A stretch of DNA of 16,705 nucleotides, from positions 1 through 16,705 of the forward strand of contig CAMNWW010000020.1 of the NCBI GenBank assembly GCA_946566415.1, written 5' to 3'. Position numbers and translations under genes: made by a program. Shown piece after piece: positions 1 through 6,521 of the stretch. The notes under the pieces were generated by a model. The model saw only the letters and a list, made by a program, of their open reading frames with translations. It did not search any database and was not told where the DNA came from. Position 1 is the stretch's first letter. Every line of letters starts with the position of its first letter. This DNA comes from an uncultured Lachnospiraceae bacterium. Its GTDB lineage: Bacteria; Bacillota; Clostridia; Lachnospirales; Lachnospiraceae.

Positions 1-489
1 TCTACGGCAAGCCCGTTCAACTCTTTTTTGGTCCTGCGCGGGCTTCAGACAATGGAACTCCGTATGGAGCGTCATGGAAAGAATGGACTTGCTGTCGCAA
101 AATATCTGGAGACGGTTCCTTATGTCAAGAAGGTATACTATCCGGGTCTTGAAAGTAACCCGCAGTATGAGCTGGCAAAAGGAATGCTAAGCGGAAATTT
201 TGGCGGAATCATGGCTTTTGAACTGAAGGACGACATCAATGGAATGGACAGCTTTACCGCATGTAAGGAGGTGGTAAACGCTTTGAAGATTGCGTCTATC
301 GCCGTGAGTCTTGGAGATCCGGGGACTTTGATCCAGCATCCGGCAAGTATGACGCATGCAAATATGTCAAAAGAGGCAAGGGCTGAGGCAGGAATCCAGG
401 ATAACTTGATCCGGCTTTCTGTGGGACTGGAAACGACAGAAGATATCATCGCTGATTTTGAGCAGGCATTCAAGATCCTTGAAAAATAA
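1..489 (+). CDS. PLP-dependent Cys/Met metabolism lyase (methionine gamma-lyase / O-acetylhomoserine sulfhydrylase-like), 3' part
   Basis: The reading frame is open from base 1, so this is the C-terminal part of a gene that starts upstream of the window; the TTG at 28 is an internal codon. About 162 residues are visible. They match the C-terminal domain of the gamma-family of PLP enzymes: SPFNSFLVLRGLQTM near the start, RMERHGKNGLAVAKYLE, then SVSLGDPGTLIQHPASMTH-like sequence (seen as AVSLGDPGTLIQHPASMTH), and RLSVGLETTEDIIADFEQA at the end. The family cleaves or builds C-S bonds of methionine, cystathionine or O-acetylhomoserine in the cytoplasm. The PLP-binding lysine lies off the window, so the exact reaction cannot be decided. 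An ABC importer gene begins 21 bp downstream on the same strand, which suggests cotranscription and that the enzyme acts on the imported substrate (inference). Confidence 0.9.
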   Translation, partial: STASPFNSFLVLRGLQTMELRMERHGKNGLAVAKYLETVPYVKKVYYPGLESNPQYELAKGMLSGNFGGIMAFELKDDINGMDSFTACKEVVNALKIASIAVSLGDPGTLIQHPASMTHANMSKEARAEAGIQDNLIRLSVGLETTEDIIADFEQAFKILEK

Positions 490-510
490 CACAAGAGGCG
501 GGGTACCTGA

Positions 511-1296
511 ATGAATAACATTAAAATTGCGAATCTTTCATTTGCGTATAAGGACGCGCCGGACCATTTGATTTTAAAGAATATCGAAGCTTCGTTTGAG
601 CAAGGTGAATTTGTCTGTATCCTTGGGCAGTCCGGGTGTGGGAAAAGTACCCTTCTGCGTCTGCTTGCAGGGCTTGATGCGCCTACGACCGGTGAAATAG
701 CGATTGACGGACAGCAGATAAAGGGAGCGAGCCTTGACAGAAGCGTAGTTTTTCAAGACTATGGGCTGTTTCCGTGGATGACGGCAGGAGACAATATCAT
801 GCTGGCGCTGCAGCAGAAATATCCCAGACGTGATAAGAAGGAACTGAAAGAGATTACGCTTAATATGCTGGAAAAGGTTGGTCTGGAAAAGTCCGTTTTT
901 AAGAAACTTCCTAAAGCGCTTTCAGGAGGAATGAAGCAGCGCTGTGCGATTGCAAGGGCGCTCAGCGTCGATCCGCCGATCTTTCTGATGGACGAGCCGT
1001 TCGGCGCGCTGGATGCGGTGACGAGGGCAAAGCTTCAGGATCTGCTGTTAGAGCTGTGGTCAAAGGAAACAGTGAAGAAAACAGTATTCTTTGTAACCCA
1101 TGATGTGGATGAGGCGATACTTCTTGCGAATCGTATTATAATTCTTGGACAATCGCCGAGCAGTATCATTTTTGATAAGAAAATACCTGATTCTATCCAT
1201 GCGGGACGTGAAGATGTATTTAATAATCCTGAGATTCTGAAACTCAGGAACGAACTGATTTATAACATCAATAAAGATGTGATTGAGCATTATTAG
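511..1296 (+). CDS. ABC transporter ATP-binding protein, nitrate/sulfonate/taurine (SsuB/TauB-like) type
   Basis: This 261-residue protein is a complete ABC ATPase that would power the permease encoded at 2481. Walker A is GQSGCGKST (39-47), the Q-loop glutamine is Q82 in VVFQDYGLFPW, the signature is LSGGM (137-141), Walker B is IFLMDE (157-162) followed by the D-loop GALD, and the H-loop histidine is H197 in VTHD. The FPW after the Q-loop and the FGALDAVTR stretch are typical of the nitrate/sulfonate/taurine/bicarbonate importer subfamily. The start is an ATG 21 bp after the upstream lyase gene, with a weak GAGGCGGGG binding site at 495-503. The binding protein and permease genes follow on the same strand, so this is a full importer. 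The length is normal for the family. Substrate is not evident from this subunit. Confidence 0.95.
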   Translation: MNNIKIANLSFAYKDAPDHLILKNIEASFEQGEFVCILGQSGCGKSTLLRLLAGLDAPTTGEIAIDGQQIKGASLDRSVVFQDYGLFPWMTAGDNIMLALQQKYPRRDKKELKEITLNMLEKVGLEKSVFKKLPKALSGGMKQRCAIARALSVDPPIFLMDEPFGALDAVTRAKLQDLLLELWSKETVKKTVFFVTHDVDEAILLANRIIILGQSPSSIIFDKKIPDSIHAGREDVFNNPEILKLRNELIYNINKDVIEHY

Positions 1297-1347
1297 GCAG
1301 GCTGAAACGGAAAAACCATTAGGCATATAGAAATGGAGGAAATAAGG

Positions 1348-2466
1348 ATGAAAAGAAAAATAGTAACACTTATGCTCGCGCTTGCAATGACGCTAAGTCT
1401 TGCAGCGTGCGGCGGCAAAGAAACTGAGGAGACGTCATCTCCGAAGGAAGAAACAGAGAAGAAAGAAGAGACTAAAGAAGAAAAAAAGGATGAAAATGCA
1501 GAAGTTCCGGAGACAACGAACATCAAATGGGCGCAGGGACTTTCTGGAAACGTATTCGTAACAATCGCACAGAAAGAGGGATATTTTGAAGAAGTAGGGC
1601 TTACTATTGAAGAAATCCCACTTGACAGCGGACAGCTTGAAGGCGTTGTAAATAAGCAGGTTGACATTGCTTCCAACTCTGGGACGAACAGACCGCTCCA
1701 GATGATCGCGGCGGGCGACGATATGGCTGTAATCGGCGGTTTCATGCTGGAAGGATGTATGCCTATCATCACTAAGGAAGAGACAGAGTGGAACGGGATC
1801 GAAGATTTCATAGGCAAGAAAGTAGCGGATACGGCAACTCGTTATCCTACCTGCACTAAACTTCTCGCGGCTGGGCATGACCCGGTAAATGATGTAGAGT
1901 GGATTGACATAAGCAACGATGCGGACAAGATTCCGGCTGTTTTGAGCGGAGAAGTGGATTATGCAGTGCTTGGAACCGGCCGTATGTATATGGCTGAAAA
2001 CACCGAGGGTATTAAGATTGTAGGTTATTGTGACGATATCACGCCAGAATATTCTTGCTGCCGTATGGTTGCAAGAAAGACCTGGGTAGAAGAGAACCCG
2101 ACGACTGTAAAACTTTTGAACGAAGCTCTGCTTCGTGCGCAGTGCTATTTTGAGACAAACAGGGAAGCATGTATCGATATGATGGCGGAAGAGCTTGACA
2201 CCAACCGTGAGTATGTAGAAGCATACATGGGAAAAGAAGAGCACTACGAGTTAAATGTAGATACAGTAAGATCCGTGGTAATCGACACTTGGAATTATCA
2301 GAAGTCGGTAGGCCTGATCGATGAAAGTGTGGACGACAGCGTGATCGAAGAAGCTATTTACGGGGATATCTATAAGGCGGCTCTTGACGCCTGCGTCGAG
2401 AAATATCACGACGACGATCCTGATTTCTGGGATGCACAGCTTGCACTGTACGAGAAATATAAATAA
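1348..2466 (+). CDS. ABC transporter substrate-binding lipoprotein (SsuA/NMT1-like)
   Basis: The start at ATG 1348 is chosen over an in-frame ATG at 1333 because GGAGGA at 1335-1340 sits 7 bp before it and because the protein then begins with a clean lipoprotein signal: MKRK, a hydrophobic core, and the lipobox LAAC with the lipidated cysteine at residue 21. The mature protein (372 residues in total) begins with a Lys/Glu-rich linker of about 30 residues that tethers the domain to the outer face of the membrane. The folded part starts with IKWAQGLSGNVFVTIAQKEG and GYFEEVGLTIEEI, typical of the NMT1/nitrate-sulfonate-taurine binding proteins, followed by a DIASNSGTNRPLQMIAAGDD segment that usually lines the ligand cleft. 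The ligand is unknown; the lyase gene upstream hints at an organosulfur compound (inference). The permease gene starts 14 bp downstream. Confidence 0.92.
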   Translation: MKRKIVTLMLALAMTLSLAACGGKETEETSSPKEETEKKEETKEEKKDENAEVPETTNIKWAQGLSGNVFVTIAQKEGYFEEVGLTIEEIPLDSGQLEGVVNKQVDIASNSGTNRPLQMIAAGDDMAVIGGFMLEGCMPIITKEETEWNGIEDFIGKKVADTATRYPTCTKLLAAGHDPVNDVEWIDISNDADKIPAVLSGEVDYAVLGTGRMYMAENTEGIKIVGYCDDITPEYSCCRMVARKTWVEENPTTVKLLNEALLRAQCYFETNREACIDMMAEELDTNREYVEAYMGKEEHYELNVDTVRSVVIDTWNYQKSVGLIDESVDDSVIEEAIYGDIYKAALDACVEKYHDDDPDFWDAQLALYEKYK

Positions 2467-2480
2467 AGGGAGAGGCCATT

Positions 2481-3239
2481 GTGGAAAAAGTTCAGAAAGT
2501 CTTGAAAAGCTATTGGCTTACGGCAGTTGTTATAGCTGCGGCGATAGGACTGTATGTATATATATCTGAAAATAAAATATACAGCACGATGATGTTCCCG
2601 GAGATAGACATGATTTGGGAGACGTTTCTGGAAAACAGAGACGTCATGCTTAAGAATTTGCTTGCGTCCATTCAGCTTTTGATTCCTTCTATATTCATTA
2701 CATTGTTTACCGCACTTGCAATAGGAATCATTCTGGGGACGAACAAATTTTTGCGAAAAGCGCTGCATCCCATCATTTACGCATGCAGTTGTGTTCCGTC
2801 GATACTGATTTCTCCGTTCGTACTCCTGGTTATAGGAGATTTTTATAAAGCTTCTATCTTTCTGATTTTTTATGGGACGATATGGGCGACTCTTTTTGCG
2901 ACGATAACGGGAATCGAGACGATCGACAAACGCTATTTTGACAATGCGAAGACGTTGGAACTAAAAGGGGTGAAGCTGATGACGAAGGTTATTCTCCCGG
3001 CCGCAAGCCCGAATATCATAGGTGGATTCGTGAATTCGCTCAGAAGTTCGTTCGTTATGCTGGTGTTTGCCGAGATGTACGGCGCTCAGTACGGTCTTGG
3101 ATTCTATGTAAAACGATATTGTGAGTACGGTCTGTATCCGAACGTGTGGGCAGGATTCATTTTCATGGTGCTTATTTTGGTTATCACCATGCAGTTCTTT
3201 GAGCGTATTAAACAGTATTTGTTAAAGTGGACGGTATAG
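2481..3239 (+). CDS. ABC transporter permease, nitrate/sulfonate/taurine type
   Basis: This 252-residue integral membrane protein starts with GTG, preceded by AAAGGGAGAGG at 2466-2476, only 14 bp after the binding-protein stop. Hydrophobic segments are visible at about 12-28, 62-87, 95-118, 123-145, 188-200 and 222-240. The cytoplasmic EAA loop that docks on the ATPase is at about 151-182: RYFDNAKTLELKGVKLM followed by KVILPAASPNIIGGF, which is the usual form in the BPD_transp_1 family. It would form the membrane channel with the ATPase encoded at 511 and take substrate from the lipoprotein encoded at 1348. It ends the operon; a hairpin lies about 55 bp downstream. Confidence 0.94.
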   Translation: MEKVQKVLKSYWLTAVVIAAAIGLYVYISENKIYSTMMFPEIDMIWETFLENRDVMLKNLLASIQLLIPSIFITLFTALAIGIILGTNKFLRKALHPIIYACSCVPSILISPFVLLVIGDFYKASIFLIFYGTIWATLFATITGIETIDKRYFDNAKTLELKGVKLMTKVILPAASPNIIGGFVNSLRSSFVMLVFAEMYGAQYGLGFYVKRYCEYGLYPNVWAGFIFMVLILVITMQFFERIKQYLLKWTV

Positions 3240-3292
3240 TATCATGGTCTTTTTTAAGAAAAACTGGAACAAGTAACAAATAAATTTTTATC

Positions 3293-3321
3293 CACGCCGA
3301 TCTTTATAATGGATCGGCGTG
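3293..3321. terminator. Perfect 10-bp hairpin, possible terminator between the ABC operon and the toxin locus
   Basis: CACGCCGATC (3293-3302) and GATCGGCGTG (3312-3321) form a perfect 10-bp stem with a 9-nt loop. On the + strand the sequence after it (AATTGTTGC) is a poor U-tract. On the - strand it is followed by an A/T-rich run (complement of 3278-3292), so it fits better as the end of the toxin transcript coming from the other side. It could serve both directions. Function is inferred. Confidence 0.55.
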
Positions 3322-3399
3322 AATTGTTGCGAGCAACCATTTCCAGGGAAGAATAACAAAAACTTTCGCTTCGAGAAAACCAATGACTAGAAAATAAAC

Positions 3400-3433
3400 T
3401 TGAATTAATAAGACGGACATGGTATATTATAAT
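3400..3433 (+). promoter_or_regulatory. Putative sigma-A promoter of the antisense (antitoxin) RNA
   Basis: TTGAAT (3400-3405) is followed after 17 bp by TATATT (3423-3428); the overlapping TATTATAAT at 3425-3433 gives further -10-like options. Transcription would start near 3435 and run toward the intrinsic terminator at 3496-3533. No protein-coding gene with a ribosome binding site lies between, so the product is likely a short RNA. Confidence 0.6.
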
Positions 3434-3434
3434 A

Positions 3435-3535
3435 CAAAGAGAAGGAAACCACAGAAGCGGCTACCCTTCAATGATTTTAGCTATTATATGTAACGGCCGT
3501 CAACGATTGCTGGTAGTTGGCGGCTAATTCTTTTT
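3435..3535 (+). ncRNA. Putative antisense antitoxin RNA (about 100 nt), type I toxin-antitoxin
   Basis: Between the promoter at 3400-3428 and the terminator at 3496-3533 there is room for an RNA of about 100 nt with no plausible reading frame. It converges on the toxin gene and is complementary to the last codons and 3' untranslated region of the toxin mRNA. Its terminator arm GTTGGCGG (3516-3523) can also pair, with one G-U pair, with CCGUCAAC in the toxin mRNA leader (complement of 3636-3643), next to the Shine-Dalgarno. Convergent toxin and antitoxin RNAs overlapping at their 3' ends are known for TxpA/RatA and the Fst par locus. The exact ends are estimates, and the antitoxin role is inference from layout. 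Confidence 0.5.
3496..3535 (+). terminator. Intrinsic terminator of the putative antisense RNA
   Basis: GCCGTCAAC (3496-3504) pairs with GTTGGCGGC (3516-3524) over 9 bp including one U-G pair, with an 11-nt loop. It is followed on the + strand by TAATTCTTTTTCTT, a good U-tract. The 3' arm overlaps the stop codon of the - strand toxin gene. On the - strand the stem has a C-A mismatch and no U-tract, so it acts mainly on the + strand. Confidence 0.7.
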
Positions 3536-3616
3536 CTTGAAAATCTGGTGACACAGACTGACAAGAGTAACGACAAATATACAGAACTGAAATAAATCTG
3601 CATATGTTACGTTCAT
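3524..3616 (-). CDS. Small holin-like membrane toxin (Hol_Tox-type), 30 residues
   Basis: This short frame reads - strand from ATG at 3616 to TAG at 3524-3526. GGAGGG (complement of 3625-3630) lies 8 nt before the ATG, an ideal spacing. The product begins MNVTYADLFQF, continues with one hydrophobic helix (CIFVVTLVSLC, about residues 12-22) and ends with the basic tail KKKN after QIF. This pattern (a YADL-type start, a single membrane helix and a Lys-rich tail in about 30 residues) matches the putative holin-like toxin family common in Firmicutes. Such peptides insert in the cell membrane and, when overproduced, depolarise it. It has its own promoter (3710-3738) and a leader that can hide the ribosome binding site. 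A convergent antisense unit covers its 3' end, so it looks like a type I toxin. Toxicity itself is not shown by sequence. Confidence 0.78.
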   Translation of the reverse strand: MNVTYADLFQFCIFVVTLVSLCHQIFKKKN

Positions 3617-3623
3617 CGCTATC

Positions 3624-3660
3624 GCCCTCCTTTCTGTTGACGGAGGGCTTTTGACCCTCC
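3624..3660 (-). promoter_or_regulatory. Toxin mRNA leader with two mutually exclusive hairpins around the Shine-Dalgarno
   Basis: Three blocks lie in a row on the - strand: GGAGGG (3660-3655), GCCCTCC (3648-3642) and the Shine-Dalgarno GGAGGGC (3630-3624). The middle block can pair either with the first (6 bp, 7-nt loop), leaving the ribosome site open, or with the Shine-Dalgarno (7 bp, 11-nt loop), closing it. Shine-Dalgarno sequestration by a leader anti-SD is a known feature of type I toxin mRNAs. The switch itself is inferred from complementarity. Confidence 0.6.
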
Positions 3661-3709
3661 AAAAAGGAAGAGTAAAGCCGCCGTTGGTTCTACGGTTTCC
3701 CATATCGAC

Positions 3710-3738
3710 AATATAGCACGATATTCTCCATGTAACAA
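3710..3738 (-). promoter_or_regulatory. Putative sigma-A promoter of the small toxin gene
   Basis: Read on the - strand, TTGTTA (complement of 3733-3738) is followed after exactly 17 bp by TATATT (complement of 3710-3715). Transcription would start near 3703 and give a leader of about 87 nt before the toxin ATG, which includes the alternative hairpins at 3624-3660. Confidence 0.65.
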
Positions 3739-3795
3739 GAAATAAACTTTTCTTTTTTCACGTTTTGGGTAAAACGGATAAAACAGCAGATTTTC

Positions 3796-3824
3796 TTGCT
3801 AAACGTTCCTGCATTTGTTAAAAT
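3796..3824 (+). promoter_or_regulatory. Putative sigma-A promoter of the glucose-6-phosphate isomerase gene
   Basis: TTGCTA (3796-3801) is followed after 17 bp by TAAAAT (3819-3824). Transcription starting near 3831 gives a leader of about 56 nt. That leader carries a small hairpin, GTCTCC (3853-3858) with GGAGAC (3863-3868) and an ATGA loop, just upstream of the ribosome binding site GGAAGGA at about 3870-3880. Confidence 0.65.
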
Positions 3825-3886
3825 AAGGATAGTTTCAGCAAGTTTTTATCATGTCTCCATGAGGAGACGGGAAGGAAGGATAGAAA

Positions 3887-5236
3887 ATGGCAGGTAAAGT
3901 TACGTTTGATTATTCCAAAGCGAATGTTTTTGTGAAGGAACACGAGATGGAGAGTATGAAGACTCTTGCATTACAGGCGAAGGAGACGCTTCTTTCAAGA
4001 AACGGCGCGGGAAATGATTTCCTTGGATGGATCGATCTTCCGGTGGATTATGATAAGGAAGAATTTGCAAGAATCCAGAAAGCCGCCAAGAAGATTCAGG
4101 GGGATTCAGAGGTCCTTATCGTGATCGGAATCGGAGGTTCTTATCTGGGAGCGCGCGCGGCGATCGAATTTTTGCGCCACAGCTTTTATAATATGGTTCC
4201 TAAAGAAGTCAGGAAGACGCCGGAGATTTATTTTGCAGGGAACAGCATCAGCAGCACATATCTGCATGATCTGATTGAACTTGTCGGGGACAGAGATTTT
4301 TCTGTAAATGTGATCTCTAAGTCTGGGACAACCACGGAGCCGGCGATTGCATTCCGTATTTTCAAGGAAATGCTTGAGAAGAAGTACGGAAAGGAAGGCG
4401 CGGCGAAGAGAATCTATGCGACGACCGATAAGGCGCGGGGGGCGCTTAAGGTTCTGGCCACAGAGGAAGGATATGAGACTTTTGTTGTGCCGGACGATGT
4501 GGGCGGACGTTTTTCTGTACTGACGGCAGTGGGCCTGCTTCCGATCGCAGTGAGCGGCGCGGACATCACGAAGCTCATGGAAGGAGCGCAGGATGCGAGA
4601 AAAGACGCCCTTGAAAAATCTTTCGAGGAGAATGCTCCTCTTCAGTATGCGGCAGTCCGTAATATTTTGCTCCGCAAGGGTAAGACAGTGGAGGTTTTGG
4701 CAAACTACGAACCATGCCTGCATTTTGTCAATGAATGGTGGAAACAGCTTTACGGGGAAAGTGAAGGAAAAGACCAGAAGGGAATTTTCCCGGCGGCAGT
4801 GGATCTGACAACGGATCTTCACTCTATGGGGCAGTTCATACAAGACGGGAACAGGATATTGTTCGAGACAGTGATGGAACTTGACAAGTCTAAGGAAGAG
4901 ATCACAATAGGCGAGGAACCGGTGGATCTGGACGGGCTGAATTATCTGGCGGGTAAGACGGTTGATTTTGTTAATAAGAACGCCATGAATGGTACGATTC
5001 TGGCGCACACGGACGGGAATGTGCCGAATCTTAAGGTCGTAATTCCGGCGCAGGATGAATACAGCTTGGGGCAGCTATTCTATTTCTTCGAGTTTGCGTG
5101 CGGTATCAGCGGATATCTGTTGGGAGTGAATCCTTTCAATCAGCCGGGCGTGGAAAGCTATAAGAAGAATATGTTTGCACTTCTCGGAAAACCGGGATAC
5201 GAGGAAGAAAGGGAAGCATTGCTTAAGAGACTGTAA
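3887..5236 (+). CDS. pgi: Glucose-6-phosphate isomerase
   Basis: This 449-residue cytoplasmic enzyme interconverts glucose 6-phosphate and fructose 6-phosphate in glycolysis and gluconeogenesis. The length is right for the short bacterial form found in Firmicutes. The sugar-phosphate isomerase folds show as VIGIGGSYLGARAAIEF (about 79-95) and ISKSGTTTEPAIAFR (143-157), the phosphate-binding loop. The family signature is DDVGGRFSVLTAVGLLP (203-219). The catalytic glutamate is expected in YGESEGKDQKG (E291), the catalytic histidine in LHSMGQFIQDG (H312), and the C-terminal signature is NPFNQPGVESYKKNM (415-429) with the active-site lysine. The ATG is preceded by GGAAGGA. It has its own promoter and appears to be monocistronic or to read into the regulator gene downstream, since no terminator was found after it. 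Confidence 0.98.
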   Translation: MAGKVTFDYSKANVFVKEHEMESMKTLALQAKETLLSRNGAGNDFLGWIDLPVDYDKEEFARIQKAAKKIQGDSEVLIVIGIGGSYLGARAAIEFLRHSFYNMVPKEVRKTPEIYFAGNSISSTYLHDLIELVGDRDFSVNVISKSGTTTEPAIAFRIFKEMLEKKYGKEGAAKRIYATTDKARGALKVLATEEGYETFVVPDDVGGRFSVLTAVGLLPIAVSGADITKLMEGAQDARKDALEKSFEENAPLQYAAVRNILLRKGKTVEVLANYEPCLHFVNEWWKQLYGESEGKDQKGIFPAAVDLTTDLHSMGQFIQDGNRILFETVMELDKSKEEITIGEEPVDLDGLNYLAGKTVDFVNKNAMNGTILAHTDGNVPNLKVVIPAQDEYSLGQLFYFFEFACGISGYLLGVNPFNQPGVESYKKNMFALLGKPGYEEEREALLKRL

Positions 5237-5282
5237 AAAGGGCAGTTTGAGAGGGTAAGTTCAGAGGAAGAAGACGGCGGGG

Positions 5283-5334
5283 GAATGTCTGTACAGGTCC
5301 GCTCTGGGTAAGAGATGGATCAGCGCAGACATTC
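5283..5334 (+). repeat. Inverted repeat in the leader of the CdaR-type regulator gene
   Basis: GAATGTCTG (5283-5291) and CAGACATTC (5326-5334) are perfect 9-bp inverted repeats 34 nt apart. A smaller hairpin, CTCT (5302-5305) with AGAG (5311-5314), lies between them. No U-tract follows, so it is not an intrinsic terminator. It sits 14 bp before the AGGAGG of the regulator gene, so it may be an operator or an mRNA structure controlling translation. Confidence 0.4.
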
Positions 5335-5362
5335 TTCTGCATATTGCAGGAGGTTTGAAACT

Positions 5363-6469
5363 ATGCTGTCAAATCAGGTTTTGCAAAGAACGATTTATGA
5401 AATCGGGGATATAGTGGAGTGTAATTGTTCTGTCTGGAATATGGACGGCGTTTTGCTTGCTTCTTTTGGCGGCGAAGGAACGTCCATGCGGCAGACGGTG
5501 AAAGACTACCTTGAGGAAATACAAGAAAAAGGCGGCGGGGCGAGACCTATGCTGGATGACAGGACGGCGCTTTTCACAGTATGCGATGAGATGGAGCCGG
5601 TGTATGTTTTCGTTCTGGAGCATGAGGGAAAGATAGACGCGAAGGTCAGCGGCAGGCTGTGTGTCAGCCAGTTTGAGGCCTTGCTGCGGTCAGGCAGGGA
5701 ACAGATGGATAAGAACCGTTTTATGCAGAATCTGATCCTGGACAACCTTCTATTGGTCGACATTTATAATCAGGCGAAAAAGCTTTCTGTACCTGTAGAG
5801 AAACGGCGCGTCGTTATCCTGATTGAGCCGAAGAATCCGGAGGATACGATCGTCCTGGATACAGTAAAGGGTCTTTATACCTCTGGTACGGGTGATTATG
5901 TTACGGCGGTGGACGAGGGCCGCGTCATTCTTATCAAGGCGTTGGAGGATACTGAGGGCTATAAAGAAATCCAACGTATTGCGGAGATGATCGTAGACAC
6001 AGTGAATACAGAGGCGATGGTAAATGTCCGCGTTGCATACGGGACAGTAGCAGGAGAATTAAAAGATGTGTCCCAGTCTTATAAGGAGGCGGGGATGGCG
6101 CTGGATGTAGGGCGCATTTTCTATCAGGAAAAGAATATTCTTTCCTATAAAGAATTAGGAATCGGCAGGCTGATCCATCAGCTCCCTACTTCACTTTGCG
6201 AGATGTTCTTAGACGAGGTGTTTGCCGGAAAATCAGTAGGACAGTTTGACGAGGAGACACTTTCAACGGTAGACCGATTTTTTGAAAATAATCTGAACAT
6301 TTCTGAGACTGCACGGCAGCTATACGTACATCGGAATACGTTGGTGTACCGGCTGGAGAAGATACAGAAGCAGACAGGTCTTGACGTACGTGTATTTGAG
6401 GATGCATTGACCTTCAAGATCGCGCGGATGGTAGCCGACCACATGAATTTTGTGCGGCAGAAGGGATAA
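5363..6469 (+). CDS. CdaR/PucR-family transcriptional regulator
   Basis: The start at ATG 5363 is chosen over an upstream in-frame ATG at 5315 because AGGAGG (5348-5353) lies 9 bp before it. The product is 368 residues. The N-terminal part (about 1-115) is a sensor region of PAS/GAF-like length without a motif that names the ligand. The middle (about 145-265) resembles the degenerate GGDEF-like domain of this family. The C-terminus is the PucR-type helix-turn-helix: FFENNLNISETARQLYVHR (307-325) followed by NTLVYRLEKIQKQTGLD and FEDALTFKIARMV. The best-known member, CdaR of E. coli, senses sugar diacids and activates their catabolic genes. Here the next gene, 52 bp downstream, encodes an aconitase-family hydratase, so the regulator probably controls the hydration of a small organic acid (inference). 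The ligand is unknown. Confidence 0.88.
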   Translation: MLSNQVLQRTIYEIGDIVECNCSVWNMDGVLLASFGGEGTSMRQTVKDYLEEIQEKGGGARPMLDDRTALFTVCDEMEPVYVFVLEHEGKIDAKVSGRLCVSQFEALLRSGREQMDKNRFMQNLILDNLLLVDIYNQAKKLSVPVEKRRVVILIEPKNPEDTIVLDTVKGLYTSGTGDYVTAVDEGRVILIKALEDTEGYKEIQRIAEMIVDTVNTEAMVNVRVAYGTVAGELKDVSQSYKEAGMALDVGRIFYQEKNILSYKELGIGRLIHQLPTSLCEMFLDEVFAGKSVGQFDEETLSTVDRFFENNLNISETARQLYVHRNTLVYRLEKIQKQTGLDVRVFEDALTFKIARMVADHMNFVRQKG

Positions 6470-6475
6470 CGATCA

Positions 6476-6492
6476 ATCGCCTAATCGGCGAT
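6476..6492 (+). repeat. Small inverted repeat between the regulator and hydratase genes
   Basis: ATCGCC (6476-6481) and GGCGAT (6487-6492) form a 6-bp stem with a 5-nt loop in the 52-bp gap. It has no U-tract. It could be a weak operator or an mRNA processing site; no more can be said. Confidence 0.3.
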
Positions 6493-6521
6493 GAAGTTTA
6501 AAAGGAAAGGAGTTTGTTTAC

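Noticed and set aside
1333..1347. Upstream ATG of the binding protein gene
   Set aside because: The ribosome site GGAGGA overlaps it, and starting at 1348 gives a standard lipoprotein signal.
1435..2244. Long - strand frame opposite the binding protein gene
   Set aside because: It is an antisense shadow of a clear lipoprotein gene, with no ribosome site and an unlikely composition (His, Phe, Cys, Arg rich).
3477..3662. A 61-residue - strand frame over the toxin leader and gene
   Set aside because: It begins with TTG inside the leader hairpin and has no ribosome site in place. The 30-residue frame in another register has an ideal ribosome site, a membrane helix and a basic tail.
4106..5008. 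Long - strand frame opposite pgi
   Set aside because: It is an antisense shadow of a well-conserved enzyme gene and has no family features.
5315..5362. Upstream ATG of the CdaR-type gene
   Set aside because: AGGAGG lies inside this stretch at the right distance for ATG 5363, and the extra residues do not resemble the family.
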